A stretch of DNA of 64,000 nt from Bombyx mori (GCF_030269925.1 NC_085109.1:5456001-5520000), one strand, 5' to 3'. Positions 33,518 through 45,176 are shown, counted from the first letter of the stretch. The notes: generated by a model from the sequence alone, not told the origin. Numbers and translations are program-made.

Positions 33518-33713
33518 CACAGCCCATTGAGTTTCTCGCCGGATCTTCTCAGTGAGTCGCGTTTCCGATCCGGTGGTAGATTCTGTGAAGCACGGCTCTT
33601 GATAGGGTTCGTGTTAGCAACGTCATCAGGTTTGAGCTCCGTGAGCTCACGTACTAGTTAAGGCGACACTGATATAGCCTCTCAAGGCTATCTGCTTAGG
33701 TTGGAAGAAAAAA
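33518..33713 (+). mobile_element. family B (BMC1-like) copy, plus orientation
   Basis: GACACAGCCCATTGAGTTTC, TCGCCGGATCTTCTCAGTGA, GTTTCCGATCCGGTGGTAGA and AGCCTCTCAAGGCTATCTGC, followed by A-rich sequence. One of three plus-oriented copies or scraps. Confidence 0.85.
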
Positions 33714-34530
33714 AAATTCGTGCTTAGGTGGCGAGGAGAATCTTCACTTTTGCGAATTTCTTCTTCACGAAGCAACTGTGCGTTACGCTTTGAAGGATGC
33801 ACCAATAATTCCAATACAATAAAAAAATGTCAGCCTCACTGTAGAAAATTTTAATAAATCATTAACAAACGAGCTGACAGTCCACCAGATATTAAGCGCT
33901 TGCTTGTAGACAGTATACATTAATCTACCACATTGAAACATAAAACGAAATCCAATGCCTTTGTCGTTCGCCAGTCAAGGACTTTTACGAAGTCATGAAG
34001 CACAAAAGCTACCGGTCCCATAAAAGCGATTTATATCTAAAAGCTCCATCGTCTGTGTACCTTATAAAGGCAAGTCTAAAAATAATGTTTTGGCTCATCA
34101 TTAGTCGAGAGTTCGGTGCGTGCTTTGTCTTTTTAGTCGGTGACGCAATTCATACGAGACGGAACAATAAAATTCTTAAAACGTACAAGCAAATCTAAAC
34201 TTTAACTTCAAACACATAAATACTATTTTCGTATCCACTGATAAGAATCGACCGTTGACAACAGAGACATCGATTCTGTTCTTTTTTTGAATATCGATTC
34301 TAAAAAGCATTCTCATCGCGCTGTGAGAACTTTCGAAGGCGTAAGTACGCTCACGGCTTAAATTCTTTTAGTCTATTCAGTGCTGTGTCTTTGTGACAAT
34401 GTACTTACTTATATGGTGCGGACGCTGAGCTCGACTGTACTCGACGCAGAGAACAAAATATATTGAGTATATCAAACTTACGATATTCTAATACATTGAT
34501 GTATCTTATTAACTCATACAAAATGTATCC
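33714..34530. other. intergenic with Bm1 scraps, no gene
   Basis: AT-rich. A degraded Bm1-like piece near 33765-33808 (CACGAAGCAACTGTGCGTTA) is followed at 33870-33900 by CGAGCTGACAGTCCACC. The 67-codon frame at 33995 has no known domain. Confidence 0.35.
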
Positions 34531-34759
34531 CTTTTTTCTCTACCTATGCTGATAGTCTTGAGAGGCTATAACAGCGTTGCCCTAGCTTGTAGGTGAGCGC
34601 TCGGGGCTCAAACCGGAGCCGTTGCTAACACTGGCCCTAGCAAGAGCCGTGCTTCGCAGAATCTACCACCGGATCGGAAACGCGACCCACTGAGAAGATC
34701 CGGCGAGAAACTCAGCGCAAAAGCACTATTAATGGATCGGGAGGATCCGGAATGACGTG
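34531..34759 (-). mobile_element. family B (BMC1-like) copy with internal deletion
   Basis: CTCTACCTATGCTGATAGTC, CACTGGCCCTAGCAAGAGCC and GCGAGAAACTCAG are joined directly to CAAAAGCACTATTAATGGAT, then CGGGAGGATCCGGAATGACGTG. The CTCGTCGA...GGTACC part is deleted. It ends at the same boundary as the copies at 47800 and 61543. Confidence 0.88.
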
Positions 34760-34839
34760 TAAATATCCCTAACTAGTACAATAATGAAATTTTAGTCGTC
34801 TCAATTTATTACATCAGTGTACAAAGCTAGGTTTCTATG

Positions 34840-35093
34840 TTTTTTTTTTATTGCTTAGTAGGGTGGACGAGCTGACAACCCACCTGGTGTTGAGTGGTTA
34901 ACGGAGTCCATAGACAACTGCAACGTAAATGACGCCACCCACCTGGAGACATGAGTTCTCAGGTCTCAGTTTTTACAGTACAACGGCTGTCCCATTTTTC
35001 AAACCGAAACGCATTACTGCTTCACGTCAGAAATAGGCAGCGTGGTGGTGGTACCTACCCGTGCGGACTCACAAGACGTCCTACCACCAGTAA
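34840..35093 (-). mobile_element. SINE Bm1, headless copy
   Basis: TTTTTTTTTATTGCTTAGTA, CCCACCTGGTGTTGAGTGGT, ACGCATTACTGCTTCACGTC and CGTCCTACCACCAGTAAAG. Confidence 0.93.
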
Positions 35094-35249
35094 AGACGTA
35101 CATTACGTAGTACTTTAATAACTGAACGAACTGACATAAGTTCATCGTGGAATTGTTACGAATTAAAAAAGTCATAGATTGTAGTAAGTTGCCTGATGTA
35201 TGACTAGAAAGAGAATGTGCTATGGCTCGATCATGAAGCCTTAAATTAC

Positions 35250-35385
35250 TTTTTTTTTTATTGCCCTTGCAGGCACACGAGCATGAGGCCCGCCTAATTG
35301 TGAGTGGTTACCGTCGCCCATGGACTTCAGCAATGCCAGGGGCAGAGCCAAGCCGCTGCCTATCGTTACCAAGCCACTGCCTCCC
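35250..35385 (-). mobile_element. LINE-A 3' UTR copy
   Basis: Poly-T, ATTGCCCTTGCAGGCACACG, GTGAGTGGTTACCGTCGCCC, ATGGACTTCAGCAATGCCAG and GGGCAGAGCCAAGCCGCTGC. The 71-codon plus frame across it is a shadow. Confidence 0.82.
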
Positions 35386-35946
35386 CTTAACTTTAACGAC
35401 GATGATTAGGTATACCGTCGTCCGTGCCCAAGGAAAATGTAAAACAATTCTATACGTCGGATACAATATAATATAATTTTAAATTTGTAACTTTATTTTT
35501 TGACAAAATCCAAAGGCATACTTATTTACATTGAATTCGATGCGAATGAATAAAAAGCTGAATCGCATAACGTAAGTCAAGTATACCCTGTCGTGGAAAC
35601 ATTATAACAATCTTCGAATGCAAACTAATCTATGGTTAACCGTTAAAGCCTCGTTAGTTATATAATATATACTTTATATAAACCATGATTAAAATGAACC
35701 GAACATAAAATTATGTTGGGATTTACAGCTTTATTAATATATAATGGTTTCCGATTCGCGTTTGATTTAATATTTAAATTATTGATTTTATTCATGTGAC
35801 GGACGTTTCGTTGTATGTCTGTATAAATTTCTTGTAAATCTTGTTTCGTGATCAATAAACAACTCTTGCAAAATGCTTAACTTATGGAATGGTTCCAGTA
35901 ATGTTTTAAAATCTATAAGTCTTGTTAAGATGAAACTAATATTACA
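35386..35946. other. intergenic, nothing recognised
   Basis: AT-rich. The two overlapping minus frames at 35658-36030 show no known motif. Confidence 0.35.
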
Positions 35947-36366
35947 TCTATATATTAATACGTGAAGCAAAAACTTTGTATCCCTTTTTACGAAAATTGC
36001 GCGGACGGAGGAGTATGAATTTTTCCACACTTATAGAAAATATAGAGAACAAGTGCACAATGCTAATATTTTTTTTAAATAATGCATAAAAGATACATTA
36101 AATCAATAAAGAAACCATTACACACACTACATACCATGTATTTGACGCACACACGCATGCATACTATTTATTGTCAAACTTTTGTTCTTGACGTCTGTGG
36201 TCAAATTGAGAATAGATTAAATATTGTTTGTCTTTATTAATATTTTTTTATAGTGTAGCCTTGGCGAAATTTGTGATTATAGAAGTATAAAATACAATCA
36301 TAATAGTGTACAAACTTACAATTCCAATTAATTATAGTCGAATTTCGACTACTGCGGGACCTCTAC
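35947..36366 (+). mobile_element. Helitron-like nonautonomous element, family 2, copy 1
   Basis: Starts TCTATATATTAATACGTGAA after an A. The subterminal palindrome AGTCGAATTTCGACT is followed by ACTGCGGGACCTCTAC, where the last base of the expected CTAG is mutated. It is nearly identical to 52027-52425, apart from an extra ~20 bp near 36280-36310. Confidence 0.75.
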
Positions 36367-37533
36367 ATTAAATTGAAACACATACCGCAATCGAAGTTGG
36401 GAAACTTTTAAAAATCGATTTGACATTTTCATTTTCATAATTACTTTTATAGTTAAGAACGCAATAATAATGACAAAAACTTTTGTCTTTTTTATTGCTA
36501 TTCTAAGACGAGCATATGGCCCACTTTATAGTAAGTGGTCGCCGTCGTAGATATCAGCAGGAGCATGAAATCGTTACCTCCTGACATGGTACTAAGCGTG
36601 TATAAAAGTATAAAATAACATAATTCCGAATTAATGAACACAAGCTGAATTTATACCAGGAGTTAGCTTTGAGAATTACGAAAGAGAAAAAATTAGTTGC
36701 CACGCCGTTAATTAAGGGATGAAATTGGTGTGATTCCAAATTTTAAATTATTTAAGATAAAAAAGAAAAATCTTTCTAATCTTTGTAAAGAAAGCAATTG
36801 TTACAATTTAATAATGTTACAATTAAGGTTGTTAAAGTTAATTGTAACAGTTAAGTTTTACTAAGCCCTTCAAATTTAATTTTGAAAAATATGTCAATTT
36901 TTTTAATGAAAAGAGATTCACGTTTCACAGATTTTCAGGAAATTGATTCTGAATACAATGAGCTAGAGCAAAACAAATAGTAAAATTAACTACATAATTT
37001 TGGATCGATTTATTAATTTGAATAAAAAAATCCAAGCTTATGTCATAACGAATTCAATGAAATAAGACATATTATTTTAACCTTCATCTCTAGATGTTTC
37101 CTTGAAATCGAATTTAAATCGATAAAAAAAAACGATCAAAAACATTCGACTATAACCTTCAAGTATTCGATAGTGGATCTTAGCTTTGTAAATAGAAAAC
37201 ATTGAATTGATTTAAGGAGGCATTCTGACTACCTGTAAGTCGCATGGAATCCGGTGGCAGATTGCAGATCAGTCGTATTAATCATTCGATATTTGCATTC
37301 GAATTCTTAGGATGTTTTAATCGATACATCGAGAGAGATTTCTCGAAACTTCTGTATGTTATTGGCAATTAATTACGTTATCAATTAGTTTGTATTCGAT
37401 CTTTGAGGACTCGGTTTTTTTGGGTAAGGACGTCTTGAGTTATTTTATACAATAAAACCCAATACTTCTTATAATTTAATTTAATAACGTACTATCTAAT
37501 CATCCAAGAGATTTAGGTTTGGTATTTAACGAT
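36367..37533. other. intergenic with a LINE-A scrap, no gene
   Basis: AT-rich. At about 36487-36560 a diverged reversed LINE-A tail is visible (TTTTTATTGCTATTCTAAGA, AGCATATGGCCCACTTTATA). Confidence 0.4.
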
Positions 37534-37677
37534 CTAGAGGATAGAGGAGAAGGTAGACCTAAGAAGAAATGGATGGATTGCGTGAAAGACGATATGTGTA
37601 AGAGGGGAGTGAGCGAAGAAATGGTATATGATAGAGAAGTGTGGAAGAAGAAAACATGTTGCGCCGCCACCAAGTGA
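37534..37677 (+). mobile_element. RTE-type LINE, RT C-terminal fragment
   Basis: A frame of 47 codons ending in TGA encodes RGEGRPKKKWMDCVKDDM, then a REVWKKKTCC motif. This is the conserved C-terminus of RTE-clade endonuclease-reverse transcriptases found across Lepidoptera. No catalytic domain is present, so it is a dead 5'-truncated copy. Confidence 0.8.
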
Positions 37678-38311
37678 CTGGGAAAAGGGCAGGGTGATTT
37701 AACGATCTAATAATTAAATCATTTAACAAATAAAAAACGGGCATAAAAAATCTAGCACTACTAATACGAGTCCAATGAGATAAAATAATAAAATGACTGA
37801 ACAGAGTAATAACAGAAAAAAAAACGAAACAGATTTTGAAGACAATAATATTGTGCCCGTTTAGCTGTAGATGAAAATGAGAATATTTTCCGCCACATAA
37901 TACACAGTATACGATGCTATTTTAAACTATTAGCGAAAGCTACTACATAGGCGTGACGTCATCAAATTTTTAAAATGGGAATTATTATTATATAGGTGTA
38001 TAACAAATGAGGTATATATAGGTGTATAATAATTTATATTAAGTTAGTTTTAGAAATTTGTTTGTAACGAGAGCAATCTCATGTTTGTGTGAGGAAATCA
38101 CACACTTCTGTTGGTGCTCGGATATAACACCTACAGACAGTGAGATCGACATGTCGCATAGTCTTTTAGACTTTAGGTCCTCACCGAATAAAACATAATG
38201 ACGATAGAAGAATGGTTATCTGACACTACAAGTAAAATAATTGACAGTTTGTACACATGCGAATCAAAATAAGTCAAAATGCACAACGAAAAGATAATAT
38301 GTTTACACTTC
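37678..38311. other. intergenic, nothing recognised
   Basis: AT-rich. A short direct repeat (TATATAGGTGTATAA) lies near 37992 and 38016. Confidence 0.4.
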
Positions 38312-38563
38312 TACTGGTGGTAGGACCTCATGTGAATCCGCACGGGTAGGTACCACCATTCGCCTATTTCTGCCGTGAAGCAGTAATGCGTTTCGGCTTG
38401 AAGGTGTGGCAGCCGTTGTAACTATATTGAGACCTTAGAACTTATATCTCAAGGTGGCTGGCGCGTTTACGTTATAAATGTCTATGGGCTCCAGTAACTA
38501 CTTAACACCAGGTGGGCTGTGAGCTCGTCCACCAATCTAAGCAATAAAAAAATAAAAAAAAAA
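38312..38563 (+). mobile_element. SINE Bm1, headless copy
   Basis: CTACTGGTGGTAGGACCTCA, CTATTTCTGCCGTGAAGCAG, TCTATGGGCTCCAGTAACTA and CTAAGCAATAAAAAAATAAA. Confidence 0.95.
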
Positions 38564-38980
38564 CTTCACACAAAAAACAATCTCAATCAAACGATGCCAC
38601 AGTTGAAATAACGCTCAAACAACAACACGTTAGGGCGTTATGTGAATTGAATTTTTCCTTTAAAATCGCAGTTTTAAATGTGACCGCGTCAAAAATTGAT
38701 TCCTTCAAAAAAAAAGAAACAGAACATTCCGAGTTTCGGACACCGAATAATTGCGTTTTACAATACGTGGTACAGTTTAAATGTACTCAGTAAGTACATT
38801 AAACATTAAATAACCAATTATGTACCTAGTAGCTATGAAGTGAAAAATGTATTTTGATGTTGCTATTCGTCCTTGATGAAATTAGTGGAAATGAACTATG
38901 TCGTCAATTTAAAGATTGCGATCTCATAAGCCGAACAAATAATCTGAAATTTATGATCATTCCAAAAGTTTTATAGTTTA
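38564..38980. other. intergenic, nothing recognised
   Basis: AT-rich, no gene signature. Confidence 0.4.
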
Positions 38981-39052
38981 ATCATCATCATCATCATGAT
39001 CAACAGCCCACAGTCGTCCATTGCTGGACATAGGCCTCTCCCAATCCACACC
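38981..39052 (-). mobile_element. RTE-type LINE 3' end scrap with (ATC)n
   Basis: ATCATCATCATCATCATGAT, then CAACAGCCCACAGTCGTCCA and TTGCTGGACATAGGCCTCTC. In reverse it encodes GEAYVQQWTTVGC, the end of another RTE-like ORF, followed by an ATG/ATC repeat tail. Confidence 0.65.
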
Positions 39053-39203
39053 ATATATAATATAATCCATTATAGTTTAACTTTAAATTAATTTAAGCTG
39101 TTAACGTTGTGGGAAGTTAAAGAGCAGTCAAAGTCCGTGAGCCATCTGAAAACACAAAACCCATGGACTCCACTAAGCCACCACTCACCTTAATAAACGT
39201 CCT

Positions 39204-39376
39204 GTGTGCTTAGTGCGAGTCTTTTAACGCTCTCGATAGCGTAAAAGTCAACTCAAATATGTATGAAGTTGGATCAGCGCCCCTAGCGGCAAACCTAGGC
39301 AAACGTTCCAACTTCATACAAAATCGGGTTAACTTTTACGCTATCGAGAGCGTTAAAAAACTCGCACTAAGCACAC
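39204..39376. mobile_element. MITE, 173-bp palindromic family, copy 2
   Basis: The left arm GTGTGCTTAGTGCGAGTCTT continues through AACGCTCTCGATAGCGTAAA. It is mirrored by the right arm TTTACGCTATCGAGAGCGTT ... CTCGCACTAAGCACAC. The arms cover most of the element, leaving a short centre with CAGCGCCCCTAGCGGCAAAC. Same length as copy 1 at 20131. Confidence 0.88.
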
Positions 39377-39434
39377 TGACCTCTAAACTGGCCCATATTG
39401 ATATTTCGCTGTTGAATTAGAATGATAGTACATA

Positions 39435-39680
39435 CACTTGGCCCCACCACCGGTAGACATGAAAATTAGTACGAATTTGATCTTTAATACTAGATGTTAA
39501 ACCATATATTCGTTCGATAGTTGAGTAACGTATTTATGTACAAAAATGGTAGCTATCCACTTGGCCCCACCACCGGTAGACATGAAAATTAGTACGAATT
39601 TGATCTTTAATACTAGATGTTAAACCAGATATTCGTTCGATAACTGAGTAACGTATTTATGTACAAAAATGGTAGCTGCC
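39435..39680. repeat. tandem duplication, 123-bp unit x2
   Basis: CACTTGGCCCCACCACCGGT starts both units (39435 and 39558), and both end around GTACAAAAATGGTAGCT. The units differ at only a few positions, so the duplication is recent. Confidence 0.9.
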
Positions 39681-41877
39681 TCTAGTATGGTATGCTTGGA
39701 TCGAATACAAATGCATCGCACGCTTACCCACTGCCACCAAATGATTCGGGACGATCGTAAAACGTTCGCACCGCAAGCCGTCTTCACTAATACAACAAAC
39801 ACAATAATAAATAATTCAATTTCCCGATCCGAGAATTAAATTACGGTCTTCGTCCATTTCGTACGTGACAATAAAAATGCAAATCGAACAACAATGTTAT
39901 AATTTACGGCACCGGTTTTATTGAAACAATCGCGCGACCGAAAGACCGTGATGATCGTTTTATTTGTTATGTACCTCTTTTTGCTACTACGCTACTTCGA
40001 TTTATTTGATTTTGGTATTTCGTTCGTGTCTCATACGTTCGTTTATTGTGTTTCATTGAAAAAACTTTTACAGTTGTTTTTGTATAGGATAAGTTTCTTG
40101 AACAGTGCAATCAAAGTACCACTGGTTCGCACTGAAATACGGGCGAAGCGCTTATCGTGAAATGATGAAGAAAAAAAACTCGGCATTTAAATCCAAAGAA
40201 ATGCAACCTGTCAACCTGTGTAGTTAAAAAGTACTGTTTCCGAATACAAAGGAATAACATAATAAGTTTATTTTAAGGTTAAAAGAGGAAACATGCCTAT
40301 CCCTAAGCATGAAAACGAGACATTATTTTAAAGCTAAAAGGTATGTTTCACGAAGTTTCATAAAAAAACTCATATAAACTTGTCTATGATTGTAACAAAA
40401 TCAGCCCGCCTGGCCCTTAAAGGAATCACAGAAAACCATAGATATCGACAGAACACCTTAAAACTTGAAGTCGAAATCCCAATTATATCGTATAACGGGT
40501 GTCTCATAGTGGAAGTCATTCATGAAGTATGTATTTCCTGAGCAAAACTGGTAACTGCCTGCAGAATTTAAAGATAGGAGGATGAGTAACACCCACTAAG
40601 TATGTATTTCTGGGGCAAAACAGGTAAATGCCCGCAGAATCTAAAGATAAGATGATGAATAACAACATCACTTGATACGGATACAACGAATGTATCCGTA
40701 ACAAGCCTTTAGACCGCTACGAAATGAAAATACATCCATGACTTTTCATTACTTATTTTTAACGCAGCTGATACGATTCATAATCCGTAAGTATTGGTGT
40801 AGATTAGAAACACGAATCAAGCTTCTTGTAATTTTGATAATATTGTAGAGATCTAAATAAATCCATCATTAGTATGCTGAACAAAAATAAACAACGTGAC
40901 AAATCATGTCAATTTATATCATAATTAAATCAAATGTTTCTTAACAATGTTCGTGCAGACTTACCTATTAAATTATGTAAAATATTAATAGGAAAATTAA
41001 AACATCTGCGCGACATATCGTCACACAACCAATCAACGACAGATTAATGGCTACACAAATCATTCTAGAAACGAGACGACAATAATATTAAAATAGGTTT
41101 TTTGCATGCTATTTATTTCCTTCCTTATGTTCGTCCTGATGTTTCTATGACTGCCACGCCAAAAAACAATTTGCATGTTATTAAATAAATATATTATAAA
41201 GAAAATATCGATTTTATTAATCGTTAATCGATAAATTTCAGCGGTCGAGACAAATAAGTCATAACATTGAAGTACCAGATAGAACAAGGCCGAGCCTTTT
41301 ATATCGATACAAGAATCGTCTTGTTTCGTTACAAAAAAAGACTGATTTATTCAACTAGTATATTTTAGAGGTAATTGGAATTATTCTGCTCTGAATTATA
41401 AAACATTAAATCAATCTTTATTTAAATGTTATATTAGTAGACAGCACGTTTGAAATTTTCATAAAATGTCGATATTCTTAGCTATGAAAAGAGTGAACGA
41501 AATCTCAAAGTCCATGTTTGCAATTCGACTGAACGTAACAATGGTTGGTAAATGATCCGATGTTAAAGATCTAGACATGAGAAATCACTAAAAACAATAA
41601 AACTTGACAATTTATTAAGTAAACCATTTAATTAGTCTAACTCTATCTAAGTGTGATAGGAATTTCAGGTATATATTGCTAACTTATTCCTAAGCTATGA
41701 CAGGATAAATGTCAAAATATTTATTTAAATAGAAAAATTAGATTAATTAATTTATGTCTATTGAAAAATATACTTAAATGTGCCTATTGCTCGTTCCGTT
41801 TATAATCCTTAATATATTCGTGGGGATTTAGATGGAACTCTGTATCCATATACCTCAAAGTAAATTATGTAATGCGA
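39681..41877. other. intergenic, no gene recognised
   Basis: About 2.2 kb of AT-rich sequence. The only structure found is the tandem duplication at 40525-40668. The 79-codon plus frame at 39921-40160 is hydrophobic in its middle but has no family signature. Confidence 0.35.
40525..40668. repeat. tandem duplication, 73-bp unit x2
   Basis: AAGTATGTATTTC starts at 40525 and 40598; both units share GCAGAAT[T/C]TAAAGATA and GATGA. The units have drifted at about ten positions. Confidence 0.8.
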
Positions 41878-42110
41878 TTTTTTTGCCTTTTAATCCGAAC
41901 GAATTTATAGTTCACTTGGTATTAAGTGACTATCGGAACTCAAGATATCGTAATGTGAATACCGCTATCCACCTTGAAATATGAGTCTAGTCTCAATAGT
42001 GTAGTAAAAATACTGTCACAGCCCATCACAGCCTGTCAAATCTGAATCCATCACTGCTTCACGGCAGAAACAGGTAAGGTGATGGTATCTGCCTACCAGA
42101 ATTTACAAAA
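41878..42110 (-). mobile_element. SINE Bm1, strongly diverged copy
   Basis: Order preserved: poly-T, TTCACTTGGTATTAAGTGAC, CTATCCACCTTGAAATATGA, CATCACTGCTTCACGGCAGA and AACAGGTAAGGTGATGG. An old insertion. Confidence 0.75.
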
Positions 42111-42817
42111 TGACGTCATTTTTCGATTTAGCACACTGTCTTTCCAGCATGAAGCTACAAAGCTAATGACACCCTCATTTTTCAATCGACATAAATTTTG
42201 TTTTCCTTCATCGACTGTATTTGTAATTATCTTTTTATGAATGAGCAGATATATAATCAACCAATGCCAAGAATCCACCTGCATAGCTTTGTGAGTTTTG
42301 GTTTTTTCTGCTTTTCCATTGCAGGTTCTTGTCATTTAATTATTTTTTTTGTAATAAAATACCATTGTAGGTTTGAAAAAAATAAATCATCTTTTGTTAG
42401 ATATATAATTTTGGTGGGACGTTCAGAAACATTTTTGGTGTCTTATGCAAACATTACATCATAATTAACGATGGCTTATGAATTTCATTAAATCATTTCA
42501 CGACTTCGATGAATATTAATTAGAACGGCCAATGATGTTTATCATTAATTTCGAATCATAAATTTTTATGTGAGCTCTAAGCCCAATTATTTGACAAGGA
42601 TATTAGATCATTCGTTTTTGCATATTAGAAAAAAAAAACGGTTTTTAGTTTTAATAAAAATTAAATGGCCTTGTCCTTTTCGAGCGGAATTAGTGCCAAA
42701 CCGATAGCTCTTATTTCTAGGCTTAACGTACTTAATAAATGAATAATAGTTTAAAAAAAACTAACAATTTTTATGTTTGTTTTTTTGGAAAACTAACAAT
42801 TGTAACAAGCTTTTATA
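42111..42817. other. intergenic, nothing recognised
   Basis: AT-rich. Opposed 80-88 codon frames at 42093-42464 overlap each other and show no known domain. Confidence 0.35.
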
Positions 42818-43066
42818 GAAAATCCAACTAAAAAATAGATTTTTTTTTAATAAATTTGAATTAAAAATAGTGTATGAAAATATGATTTTATTATAAAAAT
42901 CGTGAGGTGCTATTTAGGATATTATCAAAATAACCCTTCTACTCATATCTGTTCATAAAATATTTATAACTACTGATACCATGCACCCCACCCTTTTTTA
43001 CAATAAAATCATTTTTACTTACACTATTTTTAATTCAAATTTATTTTCTATTTTTAGTTGAATTTC
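42818..43066. mobile_element. MITE-like long inverted repeat
   Basis: The left arm (ATTTGAATTAAAAATAGTGT near 42853, then ATGATTTTATTATAAAAA) is mirrored by the right arm (ACAATAAAATCATTTTTACT and ACACTATTTTTAATTCAAAT near 43021). The arms are about 70 bp and imperfect. No ORF. Confidence 0.75.
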
Positions 43067-43417
43067 ATTTTTTTTTTAATATTGAATTGTCATTGGTCCT
43101 TAATAAGTTTACCAAATTTCGAGATAATCCGACGTTTTGAAGGGGGTCAAAATTGTGTTCAAAGATTCCGTTACATACACGCCTGAAGCTAATAAAAGTG
43201 TATTAATTAAATACTCTATTGAACATTTTAACGCATGACTTTCGCCTCAGAAATAGGTAGAATGGTGGTGCATATTCGAGTGAATAATACGGCCCAGAAC
43301 TAGTAATATTCTCAATGATAAGCATTACCGTTGCTTATTTACGTTAACAAGGCTAACTTATCACCAGGGTAGGTAACTATGGATCTGGAAGCAAAAAATA
43401 ATAACTTGAGAATACGT
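43067..43417. other. intergenic with a Bm1 scrap
   Basis: AT-rich. Around 43243-43312, CAGAAATAGGTAGAATGGTG resembles a reversed Bm1 5' part. Confidence 0.35.
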
Positions 43418-43528
43418 AAGGTAGGCAGTGGCTTGGTTCTATTGCTGACGTCTATAGATAACGGTAACCACTCACCCTCAGATGGGCCGTATGCTCGTAT
43501 CCAAACAACAAATACAAAGGGAAAAAAA
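43418..43528 (+). mobile_element. LINE-A 3' UTR copy, diverged
   Basis: AAGGTAGGCAGTGGCTTGGT, AACGGTAACCACTCACCCTC and AGATGGGCCGTATGCTCGTA, followed by an A-rich end, matching the tail at 62261-62397. Confidence 0.75.
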
Positions 43529-44406
43529 CTTAAAAAATTTAAATAGTGAAATTGCACACAAAAATGTTCATCTTGTGGCAGGACAGACTATTATCAACAA
43601 GATCCTATGGCCAGATATTAACGTGTCTAAAAGATATCTTTAAAAATTACCGCACTAAAGTTCCCAAAAAATCATTCCGAAATATATCATACGTCCTACT
43701 CTCTTCTTCAAAACAATAAGTAACTTGAAAGTCTACCTGTAACATATAAATTTTACTATCCTAAGTAGGCGATCCAATAACATTAACCACGACGTAAGTG
43801 TCAAAAATACTTTTTCAATTTAGCCGGCAAATCTTTGTGGTCCGAAATCGCCTGCCAGACAAGTACCACACGTAAAATAAAAAACAATTTCAATCAACGC
43901 CCAGATCTATCTATGTTTTCGGTTGTATTCAAAAATTCGATACCGGACAAGCTTCAGTTACGTCGTTATAAATTAATTAAATGCGATAAGAAAGTTATTT
44001 GAATATGTGAAGCCGGCTAAATAAACGAATTTTTTTTTTAAAATATCACACTTACGATACTTCTCCCGGTCAGCGCACGAATTATGACTATTGTGAGAGC
44101 ATTATTCTTCTTTCTTAAAGTCGCGGGGAGATGAATGGCCGCTGTAGTCATGTGCAGTACAAAAGCTCTCCTGTTATTATAAGCGGCGCCCTTTACGTGC
44201 GGACATCACGGTAAAAGGGGTATAAATAAGCGAGTACATGTCACATTATGTTGGGTCCGTTGGCTTTTTTTATGAAATACATGGCGCGCTCTGTACTGAC
44301 GATATAATAAGGATAGTTGAAACTATTTTCAATGACGATACTGACTAATTAGAAACGAAAATGTGTTATAATTAACTATGAATTCGTAAACAGAATACTA
44401 TTATAA
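43529..44406. other. intergenic with an isolated TATA-like site
   Basis: AT-rich overall, GC-richer at 44135-44230. AGGGGTATAAATAAGCGAG at about 44217 is a near-ideal TATA-box context on the plus strand, but no credible coding exon follows. Confidence 0.3.
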
Positions 44407-44569
44407 TTTTTTGGCTCAGATTGACGGCTCACCTGATGTTAAGTAGCTACTGGAGCCCATTGACATTAATGACGCAATTGCTGACATCCACCTTAAGACA
44501 TAAGTTACTTAGAGAGTCTCCGTTTTTAAAGCACAGCGGCTAACCCACTTTTTCAAACCAAAACGCATA
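44407..44569 (-). mobile_element. SINE Bm1, old copy interrupted by another Bm1
   Basis: TTGACGGCTCACCTGATGTT, AAGTAGCTACTGGAGCCCAT and CACTTTTTCAAACCAAAACG in reverse order. It stops where the opposite-orientation copy at 44569 begins. Confidence 0.8.
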
Positions 44570-44830
44570 TTATAATTTGCGTAATTACTGGTGGTAGGAC
44601 CTCTTGTGAGTCCGCACGGGTAGATACCACCACTCTGCCTATTTCTGCCGTGAAGCAGTAATGCGTTTCGGTTTGAAGGGTGGGGCAGCCGTTGTAACTG
44701 TACTTGAGACCTTAAAGCTTATATCTCGAGGTGGGTGGCGCATTTACGTTGTAGATGTCTATGGGCTCCAGTAACCACTTAACATCAGGTGGGCTGTGAG
44801 CTCGTCTACCCATCTAAGCATAAAAAAATA
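44569..44830 (+). mobile_element. SINE Bm1, near-full body with part of linker
   Basis: Starts TATAATTTGCGTAATTACTG, so it keeps about 20 bp of linker upstream of the common boundary. It continues GTGGTAGGACCTCTTGTGAG through CTCCAGTAACCACTTAACAT to CATCTAAGCATAAAAAAA. Few differences from the majority sequence, so it is younger than its neighbour. Confidence 0.95.
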
Positions 44831-45176
44831 GAAAAAATCATATCAATCAGTTTTTAATTTTTCACTATTTTGGAATCTCCGGTGTTTGGAGAAATTTCTC
44901 TCTCAAGTTCTCCGGTACAGCCGGAACAATCTTCGGGGCAATTTAGTATGTACTTATTTTATCTTATCTTATACGTGTGCTCTGAGCAATTATTTGAGAT
45001 AATCTATACCAAATCAGAGCCGTTGCTTGTTATTTATTCGTAGCGTTGTGACTCGTCTTCGTCAAAAGATATAACCACAGCTTTCAGCGTCCCTGGAATT
45101 ACTAATACACAAACGTCGGTAATTTATAATTTCCATCAGATGACAATGGATCGGATTGATCAGAAATAATAAAATA
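44831..45176. other. intergenic, nothing recognised
   Basis: AT-rich with a short patch CCGGTGTTTGGAGAAATTTC. No gene signature. Confidence 0.4.

Noticed and set aside
38981..39000. (ATC)n as an independent microsatellite
   Set aside because: It is the simple tail of an RTE-like LINE end that follows immediately, so it is annotated with that element.
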